Positions 16,991-25,980 of a DNA stretch of 64,000 nucleotides are shown here, in pieces. The stretch's first letter is position 1. Each line of letters starts with the position of its first letter. Position numbers and translations under genes: made by a program. The stretch is taken from assembly GCA_963677505.2 (NCBI GenBank), contig CAXXWB010000039.1, forward strand, positions 1-64,000, read 5' to 3'. This stretch comes from JBGSUZ01 sp963677505 (GTDB taxonomy: Bacteria > Bacillota > Clostridia > Peptostreptococcales > Acidaminobacteraceae). The notes below the pieces were generated by a model. It saw only the letters and a list, made by a program, of their open reading frames with translations. It did not search any database and was not told the origin of the DNA.

Positions 16991-17341
16991 TTAGTACCCT
17001 TTCAAACCATTGCTGTAAAGGACACCAGCAGCGTTAAACATGGTTAGAGGTGTTCTTAGAACAATCATGTCATTATCCATTGCAAGTTCAAGCATATCCT
17101 CAGTCGGCATTTTTCCCCTAACAAAAATGACAATATTAATATCCATCATTTCTGCAGTCCGAATGGTTTGATAGTTAGAAAGCCCTGTTAGTAAAGCCAC
17201 ATTTGAATCCATGTCGGCAGGGTTTGCCAATACATCGCTCATTAAGTCCGAGCTAAAGGCACTATGAACATCTTCCTCTAAACGTTTATCGCCTAAAAAT
17301 ACATCGGCTGATAATAACTCTGCAATTTCTTTGATTTTCAT
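16991..17341 (-). CDS. DRTGG-domain protein, first of the cluster
   Basis: The ATG at 17341 (MKIKEIAELLSADVF) is preceded by GAGGAG; a TTG six bases earlier is less likely. About 116 residues. The body has the DRTGG pattern (VHSAFSSDLMSDVLAN..., LLTGLSNYQTIRTAEMMDINIVIFVRG...). It resembles the N-terminal domain next to HPr-kinase-like proteins. It is translationally close to the RsbW-like gene. Its second-half motif VIFVRGKMP parallels CIILPDGLKP in the other DRTGG protein of the cluster, suggesting a duplicated pair that may form a heterodimer. Confidence 0.72.
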   Translation of the reverse strand: MKIKEIAELLSADVFLGDKRLEEDVHSAFSSDLMSDVLANPADMDSNVALLTGLSNYQTIRTAEMMDINIVIFVRGKMPTEDMLELAMDNDMIVLRTPLTMFNAAGVLYSNGLKGY

Positions 17342-17356
17342 CCGCAATTCTCCTCA

Positions 17357-18001
17357 CTAATTATTGATAAAGTGATCCAGTATATGACTCACATCATTTA
17401 AAACTTGCTCTAAAGTCTGATCTGCATCGATGCGAACGATTCTCTCTGGGAATTGTTTCATTAAAATATGATAACCCTCTCTTACCTTGAGGTGGAAATC
17501 TAAACCTTCTAGGTCCAGTCGGTTAACTTCACGACCAGCTGTTTCCATTACACGTGATAGGCCTGTTTCAGGACTGACATCTAAATAAAGGGTCAAGTCT
17601 GGCAAAAAATCTTCTGTTGCGAAGCGATTGAGTTCATATACTTCATGAATGCCAATCCCTCTGACATACCCTTGATAAACCATTGAAGAATCCACAAACC
17701 GATCGAAAACCACCCATTGGCCCTTGTCAATTGCTGGCAATACTTTTTCTGCCAAATGTTGTCGTCTTGCTGAGGCGTAAAGAAGGGCTTCTGTTCTTGA
17801 GTCCATTTCTGTATGGTCAACATTTAAAATGATTTCTCTAATGGCTTCTGAAATTCTAACGCCACCAGGCTCACGTGTGAACATTACTGAAATGCCTTTT
17901 TTTGAAAAATAGGATTCTAAATGACTTAAAACCGTTGTTTTCCCACTGCCTTCGCCACCTTCAAGGGAAATAACCCTCGGTCGATTTTGCTTTTGTGTCA
18001 T
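17357..18001 (-). CDS. tmk: Thymidylate kinase
   Basis: The ATG at 18001 (MTQKQNRPRVISLEG) is preceded by GGAG at good spacing. Walker A is EGGEGSGKTT near residues 14-23. The DR(Y/F) motif appears as FDRFVDSS, and TREPGG and the LID-like Arg region (RVMETAGREVNRLD) are present. About 214 residues is normal. It converts dTMP to dTDP in the cytoplasm. It is in a tight run with uvrC and the 2Fe-2S gene upstream and the DRTGG cluster downstream, with one- to nine-base gaps. Confidence 0.95.
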   Translation of the reverse strand: MTQKQNRPRVISLEGGEGSGKTTVLSHLESYFSKKGISVMFTREPGGVRISEAIREIILNVDHTEMDSRTEALLYASARRQHLAEKVLPAIDKGQWVVFDRFVDSSMVYQGYVRGIGIHEVYELNRFATEDFLPDLTLYLDVSPETGLSRVMETAGREVNRLDLEGLDFHLKVREGYHILMKQFPERIVRIDADQTLEQVLNDVSHILDHFINN

Positions 18002-18002
18002 A

Positions 18003-18383
18003 TTATTGCTCCATTTCAACTAAATAATCTCTGACGGGTAGACCTCTCTGAATATGTTTTTCGTAAATTTCTTTTGCCTTTTCTTTATTCAGTTTACCAT
18101 AAAAATAAACATGACCATCAGCATCTTCAACTTTCATCATAGGCTCTTCACTGCACTTTCCAAAGCAACCCGTCTGAAGAATTTTTACACTTTCCTCAGA
18201 TGCCTCTGTCATACATTCCAAAAGGGCTGTAAACACAGGTCTTGCACCTGCTGTAATGCCACAAGTAGCCATGCCAATAATCAACGTGTAGCGAATGGCT
18301 TTTTCGGCTTCATCTTCTGAAATGCCTTGAGCTTTCAAAAGGGCTTTTTCTCGAATTTTTGCTAATTCTTCTAAGCTTTTCAT
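18003..18383 (-). CDS. Thioredoxin-like 2Fe-2S ferredoxin (NuoE-like)
   Basis: 126 residues from ATG 18383, overlapping the uvrC stop by four bases. The N-terminal part is a helical region as in the NuoE/HydC family (LAKIREKALLKAQG). Candidate cluster cysteines are Cys in GMATCGI and TGCFGKC. The motif order and size match the free-standing thioredoxin-like 2Fe-2S ferredoxins related to the 24-kDa subunit of NADH dehydrogenases. It is probably an electron carrier or redox sensor, and its place before the hydrogenase-like cluster suggests a link. Only three of the usual four cysteines are obvious at first sight. Confidence 0.78.
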   Translation of the reverse strand: MKSLEELAKIREKALLKAQGISEDEAEKAIRYTLIIGMATCGITAGARPVFTALLECMTEASEESVKILQTGCFGKCSEEPMMKVEDADGHVYFYGKLNKEKAKEIYEKHIQRGLPVRDYLVEMEQ

Positions 18384-20272
18384 GTCTCTTCCCCCGATTC
18401 TATTTGCTCTGACGAAGACTTTCTGAAATGTTCGTAGACTTTTTCTGCCGTCTTTTTATTCATGCCCTCAACAGTTTCAAGTTCTGCAAGGGATGCCGTC
18501 TTAATTTTTTCAATAGATTTAAAATGCTTTAATAGATTATTTCGCCGCTTTTCTCCAATTCCCTCTATATCGTCCAAAATTGAATTCATCATATTTTTAG
18601 AGCGGAGTTGTTTATGGTATTCAATGGCAAAGCGATGGACTTCCTCTTGAATAGAAGCAATGTATCGGTACAGCTCTGGTTCTTTTTTTATAGGAATCAT
18701 ATGTTCCATAAAGAACAGTTGATCCGTTCTGTGTCTGTCGTCTTTAACCATACCCGCCACAGGGATGTCTACTTTTAAAGCTTTCAGAACTTCTTCAACG
18801 GCGTGGACATGTCCAATACCACCGTCAATCAGCAGCAAGTCAGGAAAGACAGAGAACTTGCCCTGCGGTTCTCCTGGGGCTTGTTGGAATAAGTTTTCCT
18901 GTTCTTCCAATCCCCGAGAAAGTCGCCTAAATACAATTTCCTGCATAGAGGCATAATCGTTTGCCCCTTCTACCGTCTTGATTTTAAAGCGCCTGTAGTC
19001 TCTTGGCTTTTTCTTACCATTTTCATAAACCACCATGGACCCAACAGAGAGGACCCCGTAAATATTGGAAATATCGTAGGCCTCTATGCGCTTAATAGGC
19101 GTTTTCATACCGAGTGTATTGGTGATGAGTTGTTCAATGAAAGTTGCTTTTTCTAACTCATATGTGATTTTATCTTCAAATTTATCTAAATATTCTTTTG
19201 CGTTGTTATGGAGCATTTCCAATAATTTTCTTTTTTCGCCTCTTACGGGCACAGACCATCTAATCTTAAAACCTGCCAATCGTTGCAAGTAGCTTTCATA
19301 CAGGCTCACCTCTGCAGGAAGATCATCTAAGACAATTTCCTTAGGATAATCCGATGCATTGGCATAGTATTGGACAATGAAGTCCCCTAACAAGGTTTCG
19401 GGTCGGTCGATAAATTCCTGTTCAAAAACGTACTCTTCTCTACCAATCAACTTGCCGCCACGTACCATGAACAGCATTATACACGCCCTAGTTTCTGAGG
19501 TTTGTATACCAATTAGATCTTGAGAAACATCGGACTCTGCCACCATTTTTTGACGTTCCATAAGGGAGTTAATGGCTTGTATTTGATCACGATATTTTGC
19601 TGCTTTCTCATATTCTAACTCAATTGCGGCCTCTTTCATATGATTTTCAAGCTGTTTAATTAAATTCTCAGTCTTTCCAGATAGAAATTCCATAATTTTC
19701 TGAATAATTTCATTATAGACTTCCAGAGACACGTTGCCTTGACAAGGCCCTAGACATTTTCCAATATGAAAATTAAGACAGGGTCTACCAGGATGTTTCT
19801 CAATATTTCTAGCACAAGTCCGAATTGGATAGATTTCCAGAAGCACTTCAAGGGTCTTTTTGACCGCGTCAGCACTGGTATAAGGTCCAAAGTATGTGCC
19901 TTTGTCCTTTTGTACTTGTCTGGTCATAAAAACCCTTGGATAGATTTCATTGGTGGTAACCTTGATAAATGGATACTGCTTATCGTCTTTGAGCAAAATA
20001 TTGAATTTGGGCTTGTGCCGTTTGATCAAGGTTTGCTCTAAAATAAGGGCTTCCATTTCTGTGTCGGTCATAATATATTCAAACTCATGAATCACCGACA
20101 CCATGGCTTTTACTTTAGGGGGATGTGACTGTATGCCCCTAAAGTAGCTGTTGACTCTGTTTTTCAGAATCTTGGCTTTCCCAATATATATGATATTGCC
20201 CCACTGATCCTTCATTAAATAAACGCCAGGATTGTCAGGGAGTTTTTTTAGCTGCTCTTTAATATTAAACAC
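18380..20272 (-). CDS. uvrC: Excinuclease ABC subunit C
   Basis: About 630 residues. GTG 20272 (VFNIKEQLKKLP) is the better start because AGAAGGGG lies six bases upstream; an alternative TTG at 20278 would touch the Shine-Dalgarno. The N-terminal GIY-YIG nuclease reads PGVYLMKDQWGNIIYIGKAK. The UVR motif is EYEKAAKYRDQIQAI. The RNase H-like 5'-incision domain starts near IEAYDISN, with DLLLIDGG. The C-terminal helix-hairpin-helix repeats include DDIEGIGEKRRNNLL and AELETVEGMNKKTA. The protein is intact. It makes both incisions in nucleotide excision repair with UvrB. The gene is cotranscribed with uvrB and uvrA through a membrane-protein gene. Confidence 0.97.
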   Translation of the reverse strand: MFNIKEQLKKLPDNPGVYLMKDQWGNIIYIGKAKILKNRVNSYFRGIQSHPPKVKAMVSVIHEFEYIMTDTEMEALILEQTLIKRHKPKFNILLKDDKQYPFIKVTTNEIYPRVFMTRQVQKDKGTYFGPYTSADAVKKTLEVLLEIYPIRTCARNIEKHPGRPCLNFHIGKCLGPCQGNVSLEVYNEIIQKIMEFLSGKTENLIKQLENHMKEAAIELEYEKAAKYRDQIQAINSLMERQKMVAESDVSQDLIGIQTSETRACIMLFMVRGGKLIGREEYVFEQEFIDRPETLLGDFIVQYYANASDYPKEIVLDDLPAEVSLYESYLQRLAGFKIRWSVPVRGEKRKLLEMLHNNAKEYLDKFEDKITYELEKATFIEQLITNTLGMKTPIKRIEAYDISNIYGVLSVGSMVVYENGKKKPRDYRRFKIKTVEGANDYASMQEIVFRRLSRGLEEQENLFQQAPGEPQGKFSVFPDLLLIDGGIGHVHAVEEVLKALKVDIPVAGMVKDDRHRTDQLFFMEHMIPIKKEPELYRYIASIQEEVHRFAIEYHKQLRSKNMMNSILDDIEGIGEKRRNNLLKHFKSIEKIKTASLAELETVEGMNKKTAEKVYEHFRKSSSEQIESGEET

Positions 20273-20284
20273 AGGCAACCCCTT

Positions 20285-20941
20285 CTACTTCTCTTTGCGC
20301 AAAATACCCTTAGCCGTTAAGAAACTTGTAACCTGAACTGCTTTCTCTTTAGGTAGCGTGACAGCAATCTGCCCTTTCCCATCTAACAGCATAATGATCA
20401 ATTTTTCGTCTTTTAAACTGAAGCCATCAAATTCATCATAGGCGTAAATCCCAAGACCCGTTGTTGTTTTTTGAGATAAGCCTGCAGCTTTAAAAAAATT
20501 GAGTCCTCTAACCAAAATTGTATCTGACAAAAATTCAACTCGGGTAAATTGTTTGCTGAGCCAAGTGGTTCCAGCAATGACTAACAGCCAAAATCCAACC
20601 GTCTTCATAGCTGTAGACAGACCTAATACCCTTAAGTCGGTGTTGGGTACAAAGAACAATAAGACAATTGCCGAAATACATACCACCCATTCATAAAAAA
20701 CAGATTCATTGAACTTCAAAGTGAAAAAATACTTTTGAGGATCATAGACAACTTTTGCCGCTAAATTTTGAATCAACCCATTGAGCATTGGTGTAAAGAT
20801 AAAGAAAGTTCCTAGTACGATACAATAGCTGGTCAAGACGTTGCCATAACCGCTCGGAATAATTACCAATGCTGCAAATAAAATAAAAATACTGGCAATC
20901 AAAGAAATCAAATTCATGGTATTTCTCTTGTAGTAACGCAT
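20285..20941 (-). CDS. Uncharacterised membrane protein between uvrA and uvrC
   Basis: 218 residues starting at ATG 20941, five bases after the uvrA stop. About four hydrophobic segments are visible (SLIASIFILFAALVIIP, SYCIVLGTFFIFTPMLNGLI, WVVCISAIVLLFFVP, TVGFWLLVIAGTTWL). A soluble C-terminal domain of about 75 residues (VEFLSDTILVRGLNF...FDGFSLKDEKLIIMLL) looks like a PH-like or DUF-type beta domain. No family is recognised. Its position inside the uvr operon may be incidental, but the tight spacing means it is expressed with DNA-repair genes. Confidence 0.7.
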   Translation of the reverse strand: MRYYKRNTMNLISLIASIFILFAALVIIPSGYGNVLTSYCIVLGTFFIFTPMLNGLIQNLAAKVVYDPQKYFFTLKFNESVFYEWVVCISAIVLLFFVPNTDLRVLGLSTAMKTVGFWLLVIAGTTWLSKQFTRVEFLSDTILVRGLNFFKAAGLSQKTTTGLGIYAYDEFDGFSLKDEKLIIMLLDGKGQIAVTLPKEKAVQVTSFLTAKGILRKEK

Positions 20942-20946
20942 GGCTT

Positions 20947-23793
20947 TTACTGCCTCCCGTGTGTGAATAGTTTTTTAAGATATTGGCCTGTATAGGAGTC
21001 TTCAACAGATGCAATCCATTCTGGTGTGCCATGTGCAATAATGGTACCACCTTTGTCGCCACCATCTGGTCCTAAGTCTATAATATAATCAGAACACTTG
21101 ATAACGTCAAGGTTATGTTCAATAACGACTACTGTATTTCCCCCTTCAACCAGTTGATCCAATACCTTAATTAGGTGATGGACATCTGCCATAATGGAGG
21201 CCCGTTGTTGGTTCATCCAATATATAAAGGGTCTTTCCAGTGCCTTTTTTGCTCAACTCCGTTGCCAGTTTAATACGTTGGGCTTCTCCCCCAGAAAGCT
21301 CTGTGGAAGGTTGTCCTAGACGAATATAGTCCGAGACCTACTTCCATGAAGGGTTTTGAGTTTTCTTTTAATCACCGGGAAGTTGTCAAAGAACTCAAGG
21401 GCTTCTTCTACCGTCATTTCTAAGACTTCTGCAATGGATTTTCCTCTGTATTTAACTTCTAAGGTTTCACGATTATAACGTTTTCCTTTACAGACGTCGC
21501 ATTGTACATATACATCTGGTAAGAAGTGCATTTCTATTTTAAGAATCCCATCCCCTTTGCAAGCTTCACACCGACCACCTTTTACATTAAAGCTGAATCG
21601 ACCTTTTTGATAACCTCTCATTTTTAGAGTCAGGATGTTGAGCAAATAAATCTCTAACATGGTCAAAAATACCTGTATACGTAGCAGGGTTTGACCTTGG
21701 AGTACGACCAATGGGTGACTGATCAATTTCAATAATTTTGTCAATATGCTCCAAACCTATTATTTCTTTATGCTTGCCGGGCTTTACCCTGCTCTTGTTA
21801 ATTTTATGAGCAGCCGTCTTATAAAGAATCTCGTTAATCAATGTACTTTTACCTGATCCAGAAACCCCAGTAATGGCTGTCATCGTGCCAATCGGTATGG
21901 CGACGTCAATATTTTTTAAGGTTGTTCTCTGTCGCTCCTTTGATTTCAATCCAAAGGTCGTTTTTCGTTCTTCTTACCGCTGGTACTTCTATGATTTTAC
22001 GACCTGATAAATACTGTCCCGTAATGGATTTTTCAGAGCGTTTGATGTCTGCCAATTTACCTTCTGCAACAATATAACCCCCGTGTTCTCCTGCTCCAGG
22101 GCCCACATCAATGATATAATCTGCCTCTTCAATGGTTTCTTCATCATGCCTCTACAACAATCAGGGTATTCCCTAAGTCCGTTAGATTTCTAAGGGTTTT
22201 CAGCAGAAGTCCGTTGTCTTTTTGATGGAGACCAATACTCGGCTCATCTAAAATATAGACCACGCCAACTAAACCAGAGCCTATTTGAGTTGCCAAACGG
22301 ATTCGTTGAGATTCTCCACCGCTAAGGGTTCCAGCGGCCCTTGCTAAATTTAAATATTCTAAGCCCACGTCCTTTAAGAATTGAAGTCGCGCTCGGATTT
22401 CTTTTAGTATTTGCTCGGAAATTTGGGCTTTCATATTGCCTAATTTTAATTCATCAAAGAATACCAATAAATCTCGAATAGCATATTGGGTCATTTCATT
22501 GATGTTGATGCCACCGTATTTTACAGCGAGAACCTCATCTTTTAACCTTGCGCCTTTACAACTTTCACAAGGAGTCAGACTCATAAACTCATCAAATTTG
22601 TCTTTGATGTAGTCAGAATTGGTTTCGTGGTATCTTCTTTCCATATTTGGGATAATACCTTCCCAGCGAACTTTGGTCTTTTTATACCCCCCATAGCGAC
22701 TGTCAAAAGACACTTCTAGTTCTGAGGTTCCCATACCATAGAGGATGGCACTTAAGGTTTCTTTTTTTAAATTTTCAATAGGGGTCTCAATCAATTCTCC
22801 ATAGTGGTCTAAAACTGCTTTAATCATTTGGGGGAAAAAGGTTTCATCACCGCTGGAAGCAACAGGCAGTATGCCTCCTTGCTTTACCGAAAGAGTCTTA
22901 TCTGGTATGACCAAATCAGGGTCTATGGTTTGAATAAAGCCAATGCCACGGCAAGCTTCGCATGCACCGTAAGGGGCATTAAAAGAGAACATTCTTGGCT
23001 CCATTTCACTTATGCCCCCACCGTGTTCAGGACAGGCAAACTTGGTATTAAAGATCAAGTCCTCTTCCTTTTCACCGAGGACATTGGCAATCACTAAGCC
23101 GTCTGCCAGTTTTAGAGCCGTTTCAACCGAGTCAGACAACCGTTGTTCCGTACCACTTTTCACTACAATACGGTCTACAACGACTTCTATGGTGTGCTTA
23201 TGTGTTTTTGCAAGTTCAATTTCGTCAGAGGTCTCTCTTAGCTCTCCGTCTACTCGTAGCCTCACGTATCCCTCGCGTTTGATATTTTCAAGTTCTTTCT
23301 TGTGTTCACCTTTTTTGCCTCGAATAACAGGCGCTAATATTTGAAGTCGAGTCCCCTCTTCAAGGGCCATGATTCTATCTACAATTTGATCTACTGTCTG
23401 CTGTGAAATCTCAATGCCGCAAACGGGACAATGAGGTGTTCCTGCACGAGCGTAAAGGAGTCTCATGTAGTCATAAATCTCAGTTACCGTGCCCACTGTT
23501 GACCTAGGGTTTTTGCTAGTCGTCTTTTGGTCTATGGAAATAGCTGGAGACATGCCCCCAATATAGTCTGCATTTGGTTTTTCCATTTGCCCGAGGAATT
23601 GTCTGGCATAGGCAGACAGACTCTCAACATAACGCCTTCTACCTTCCGCATAGATGGTATCAAAGGCTAAAGAAGATTTACCCGATCCACTGAGACCAGT
23701 AATGACCACCAACTGGTCTCTCGGAATTTTTACGTCAATATTTTTAAGGTTGTGCTCTCTGGCACCTTTTATTTCAATATAATCTTTACTCAT
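20947..23793 (-). pseudogene. uvrA: Excinuclease ABC subunit A, broken by about six +1 frameshifts in its 3' half
   Basis: The first 549 codons from ATG 23793 are intact: Walker A TGLSGSGKSS, zinc fingers (CPVCG..., CESCKG) and the first signature LSGGESQRIRLA. From 22150 to 21210 the frame is lost repeatedly. The breaks I resolved are single inserted bases: an extra G (VVEHDEET restored), an A in A6, an A in A5, two inserted bases in GLGYIRLGQP, and a T before GLHMADVH. Correcting them gives a normal UvrA of about 940 residues with the second ATPase (TGVSGSGKST), the zinc module CEACKGDG/CDVCKGKRY and a second signature. All functional elements survive, so loss of function in the organism is unlikely. 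It overlaps uvrB by four bases. Confidence 0.93.
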
Positions 23794-25772
23794 GAGTTAA
23801 GCTCCTTTAACTGTTTTCTAATGCCATGGACTTGATCTCGAAGTTGTGCCGCTTTCTCAAATTCTAAGGCAGCTGCTGCTTCATACATTTGCTGCTCAAG
23901 ATCGTCAAGAAGGAGTTCTAAACCTGCGTCGTCCATTGCAATGGCAGCAATATTGTATTCTGCCCCTTCTTCAGCCGCTTCTGTGGCTTCAATGACAGAA
24001 CGAATGGCTTTATTAATTCCCTTAGGAATAATATTATGGTCTGTGTTGTATTTTTCCTGAATCAATCTTCTTCGGTTGGTTTCTTTAATAGCTCTATCCA
24101 TAGAAGGGGTGATTTTATCGGCATACATAATAACCTCGCCGTTAATATTTCTAGCGGCACGGCCTATGGTTTGAATCAATGCGGTTTCAGATCTTAAGAA
24201 ACCTTCTTTATCCGCATCTAAAATGGCAATCAGCGATACTTCCGGTAAATCCAGACCTTCTCTAAGCAAGTTAATGCCTATGAGGACATCGAAGACACCC
24301 AATCTTAAATCTCTCAAAATCTCCATACGTTCCATGGTTAAAATATCGGAATGCATGTATCTGACTTTGACTGACATTTTCTTAAAATGTTCTGTTAAGT
24401 CCTCAGCCATTTTCTTAGTCAAAGTGGTGATGAGTACACGTTCTTTCTGGTTAATTCTTTCAATAATTTCACCGTACAAATCGTCAATTTGCCCCTGTAT
24501 AGGTCGAATAGATAGTTTAGGGTCTAAGAGTCCAGTCGGTCTGATGATTTGCTGTGCAACCCCTTCGCTGCGGTCTAATTCATATGCCGCTGGTGTCGCG
24601 CTGACATAAAGGACCTCATTGATAACGGACTCAAATTCTTCAAAGTTGAGCGGTCTGTTGTCCATAGCTGAAGGCAGTCTAAACCCAAAATCTACTAAAG
24701 TCGTTTTACGAGAACGGTCTCCGCCAAACATGCCTCTTACTTGAGGCAAGGTCACATGGGATTCATCTACTACCAGTAAAAAATCATCTGGAAAATAGTC
24801 AATCAAGGTAAACGGTCTGCTACCCGCTGGTCTTCCTGACATAATTCGAGAATAGTTTTCAATACCTTGGCAGAAACCCATTTCTTTAAGCATTTCCACA
24901 TCATATCGGGTTCTCTGCTCAATGCGCTGAGCCTCTACAAATTTGCCTTCATCTTTAAACTTAGCGACCTGTTCTTCCATTTCCTTCTCAATTTGGTCGA
25001 TGGCAACGTCAATTTTATCCCGGCTGGTAACATAGTGTGACCTAGGGAAAATACTAACGTGCTTGCGATTCCCTATAATTTCTCCGGTAAGCGTATTCAC
25101 TTCTGACAACCGATCGATTTCATCGCCAAATAGCTCTATTCGGATGGCATTTTCACTAGAGTCTGCGGGGAAAACCTCAATAATGTCCCCTCTTACCCTA
25201 AAAGTGCCTCGGGTAAAGCTAATATCATTTCTTGTATATTGAATATCTACTAATTTTCTAAGAATTTCATTGCGGCTCTTAATCATACCTGGTCTTAACG
25301 ACAACACCAGATTCTTATAGTCCACTGGGTCTCCAAGACCATATATACAGGATACTGACGCTACAATAATTACATCGTTTCGTTCATTTAGCGCAGCTGT
25401 AGCTGAATGCCTGAGTTTGTCAATTTCATCGTTGATAGAAGCGTCCTTTTCAATAAAGGTATCGCTGTGTACCACGTAGGCTTCTGGTTGATAATAGTCA
25501 TAATAGCTGACAAAATACTCAACCGGATTATTAGGAAAGAATTCTCTAAATTCACTGCATAGCTGTGCGGCCAGCGTCTTGTTATGAGCCAGTATCAATG
25601 TAGGTTTTTGAAGCTTTTGAATGATATTGGCTACTGTAAAAGTCTTGCCTGAACCAGTAACCCCAATCAATGTTTGCTGTTTTTTTCCCGTCTGAAAACC
25701 GCTGACAATCTCATTGATTGCTTCGGGTTGATCTCCCGTGGGTTTATAATCGGACACGATTTCAAATGCCAT
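23790..25772 (-). CDS. uvrB: Excinuclease ABC subunit B
   Basis: 660 residues, intact. Walker A is GVTGSGKT near residues 39-46. The beta-hairpin region is YYDYYQPEAYV. Helicase motifs are VVDESHVTLPQ and LLREGLDLPEVSL, with QTIGRAARN. A UVR motif that binds UvrC is at the C-terminus (ALEFEKAAQLRDQVHGI). UvrB receives damaged DNA from UvrA and recruits UvrC. ATG 25772 is preceded by GAGGTGATGAC. It is the first gene behind a LexA-controlled promoter. Confidence 0.97.
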   Translation of the reverse strand: MAFEIVSDYKPTGDQPEAINEIVSGFQTGKKQQTLIGVTGSGKTFTVANIIQKLQKPTLILAHNKTLAAQLCSEFREFFPNNPVEYFVSYYDYYQPEAYVVHSDTFIEKDASINDEIDKLRHSATAALNERNDVIIVASVSCIYGLGDPVDYKNLVLSLRPGMIKSRNEILRKLVDIQYTRNDISFTRGTFRVRGDIIEVFPADSSENAIRIELFGDEIDRLSEVNTLTGEIIGNRKHVSIFPRSHYVTSRDKIDVAIDQIEKEMEEQVAKFKDEGKFVEAQRIEQRTRYDVEMLKEMGFCQGIENYSRIMSGRPAGSRPFTLIDYFPDDFLLVVDESHVTLPQVRGMFGGDRSRKTTLVDFGFRLPSAMDNRPLNFEEFESVINEVLYVSATPAAYELDRSEGVAQQIIRPTGLLDPKLSIRPIQGQIDDLYGEIIERINQKERVLITTLTKKMAEDLTEHFKKMSVKVRYMHSDILTMERMEILRDLRLGVFDVLIGINLLREGLDLPEVSLIAILDADKEGFLRSETALIQTIGRAARNINGEVIMYADKITPSMDRAIKETNRRRLIQEKYNTDHNIIPKGINKAIRSVIEATEAAEEGAEYNIAAIAMDDAGLELLLDDLEQQMYEAAAALEFEKAAQLRDQVHGIRKQLKELNS

Positions 25773-25789
25773 GTCATCACCTCGTTATT

Positions 25790-25803
25790 CAAACATATGT
25801 TCG
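25790..25803 (-). promoter_or_regulatory. LexA (SOS) box in front of uvrB
   Basis: The minus strand reads CGAACATATGTTTG, which matches the Bacillus/Clostridium LexA operator CGAAC-N4-GTTCG at all but one position. It lies 8 bases downstream of the -10 box, in the position for repression by a bound dimer. Confidence 0.85.
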
Positions 25804-25810
25804 CTTTTTC

Positions 25811-25839
25811 ATTATATGACTTTATCAAATCTACGTCAA
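25811..25839 (-). promoter_or_regulatory. Sigma-A promoter of uvrB and downstream genes
   Basis: TTGACG (25834-25839), 17 bases, TATAAT (25811-25816) on the minus strand. The following twelve genes to 13595 have gaps of 0-65 bases and no terminator that I can see, so this promoter may drive all of them. Confidence 0.85.
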
Positions 25840-25917
25840 TAATACCCTGAATGGACAAGGACAATACTATAGTTAAAATCAATGACCTCTAACAGGTTTA
25901 TTTCCCTCATTTTAGAC

Positions 25918-25954
25918 AAAAAACTCGAAAGAGCAACCGCTACTTTCGAGTTTT
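25918..25954 (-). terminator. Terminator of the ftsEX-envC-ctpA operon
   Basis: AAAACTCGAAAG...CTTTCGAGTTTTTT on the minus strand, 26 bases after the ctpA stop. Confidence 0.85.
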
Positions 25955-25980
25955 AGAAATATTATGATTTTTACATATTT

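Noticed and set aside
20947..22150. True uvrA pseudogene
   Set aside because: All breaks are +1 insertions, every motif downstream is intact, and the partner genes uvrB and uvrC are unbroken.
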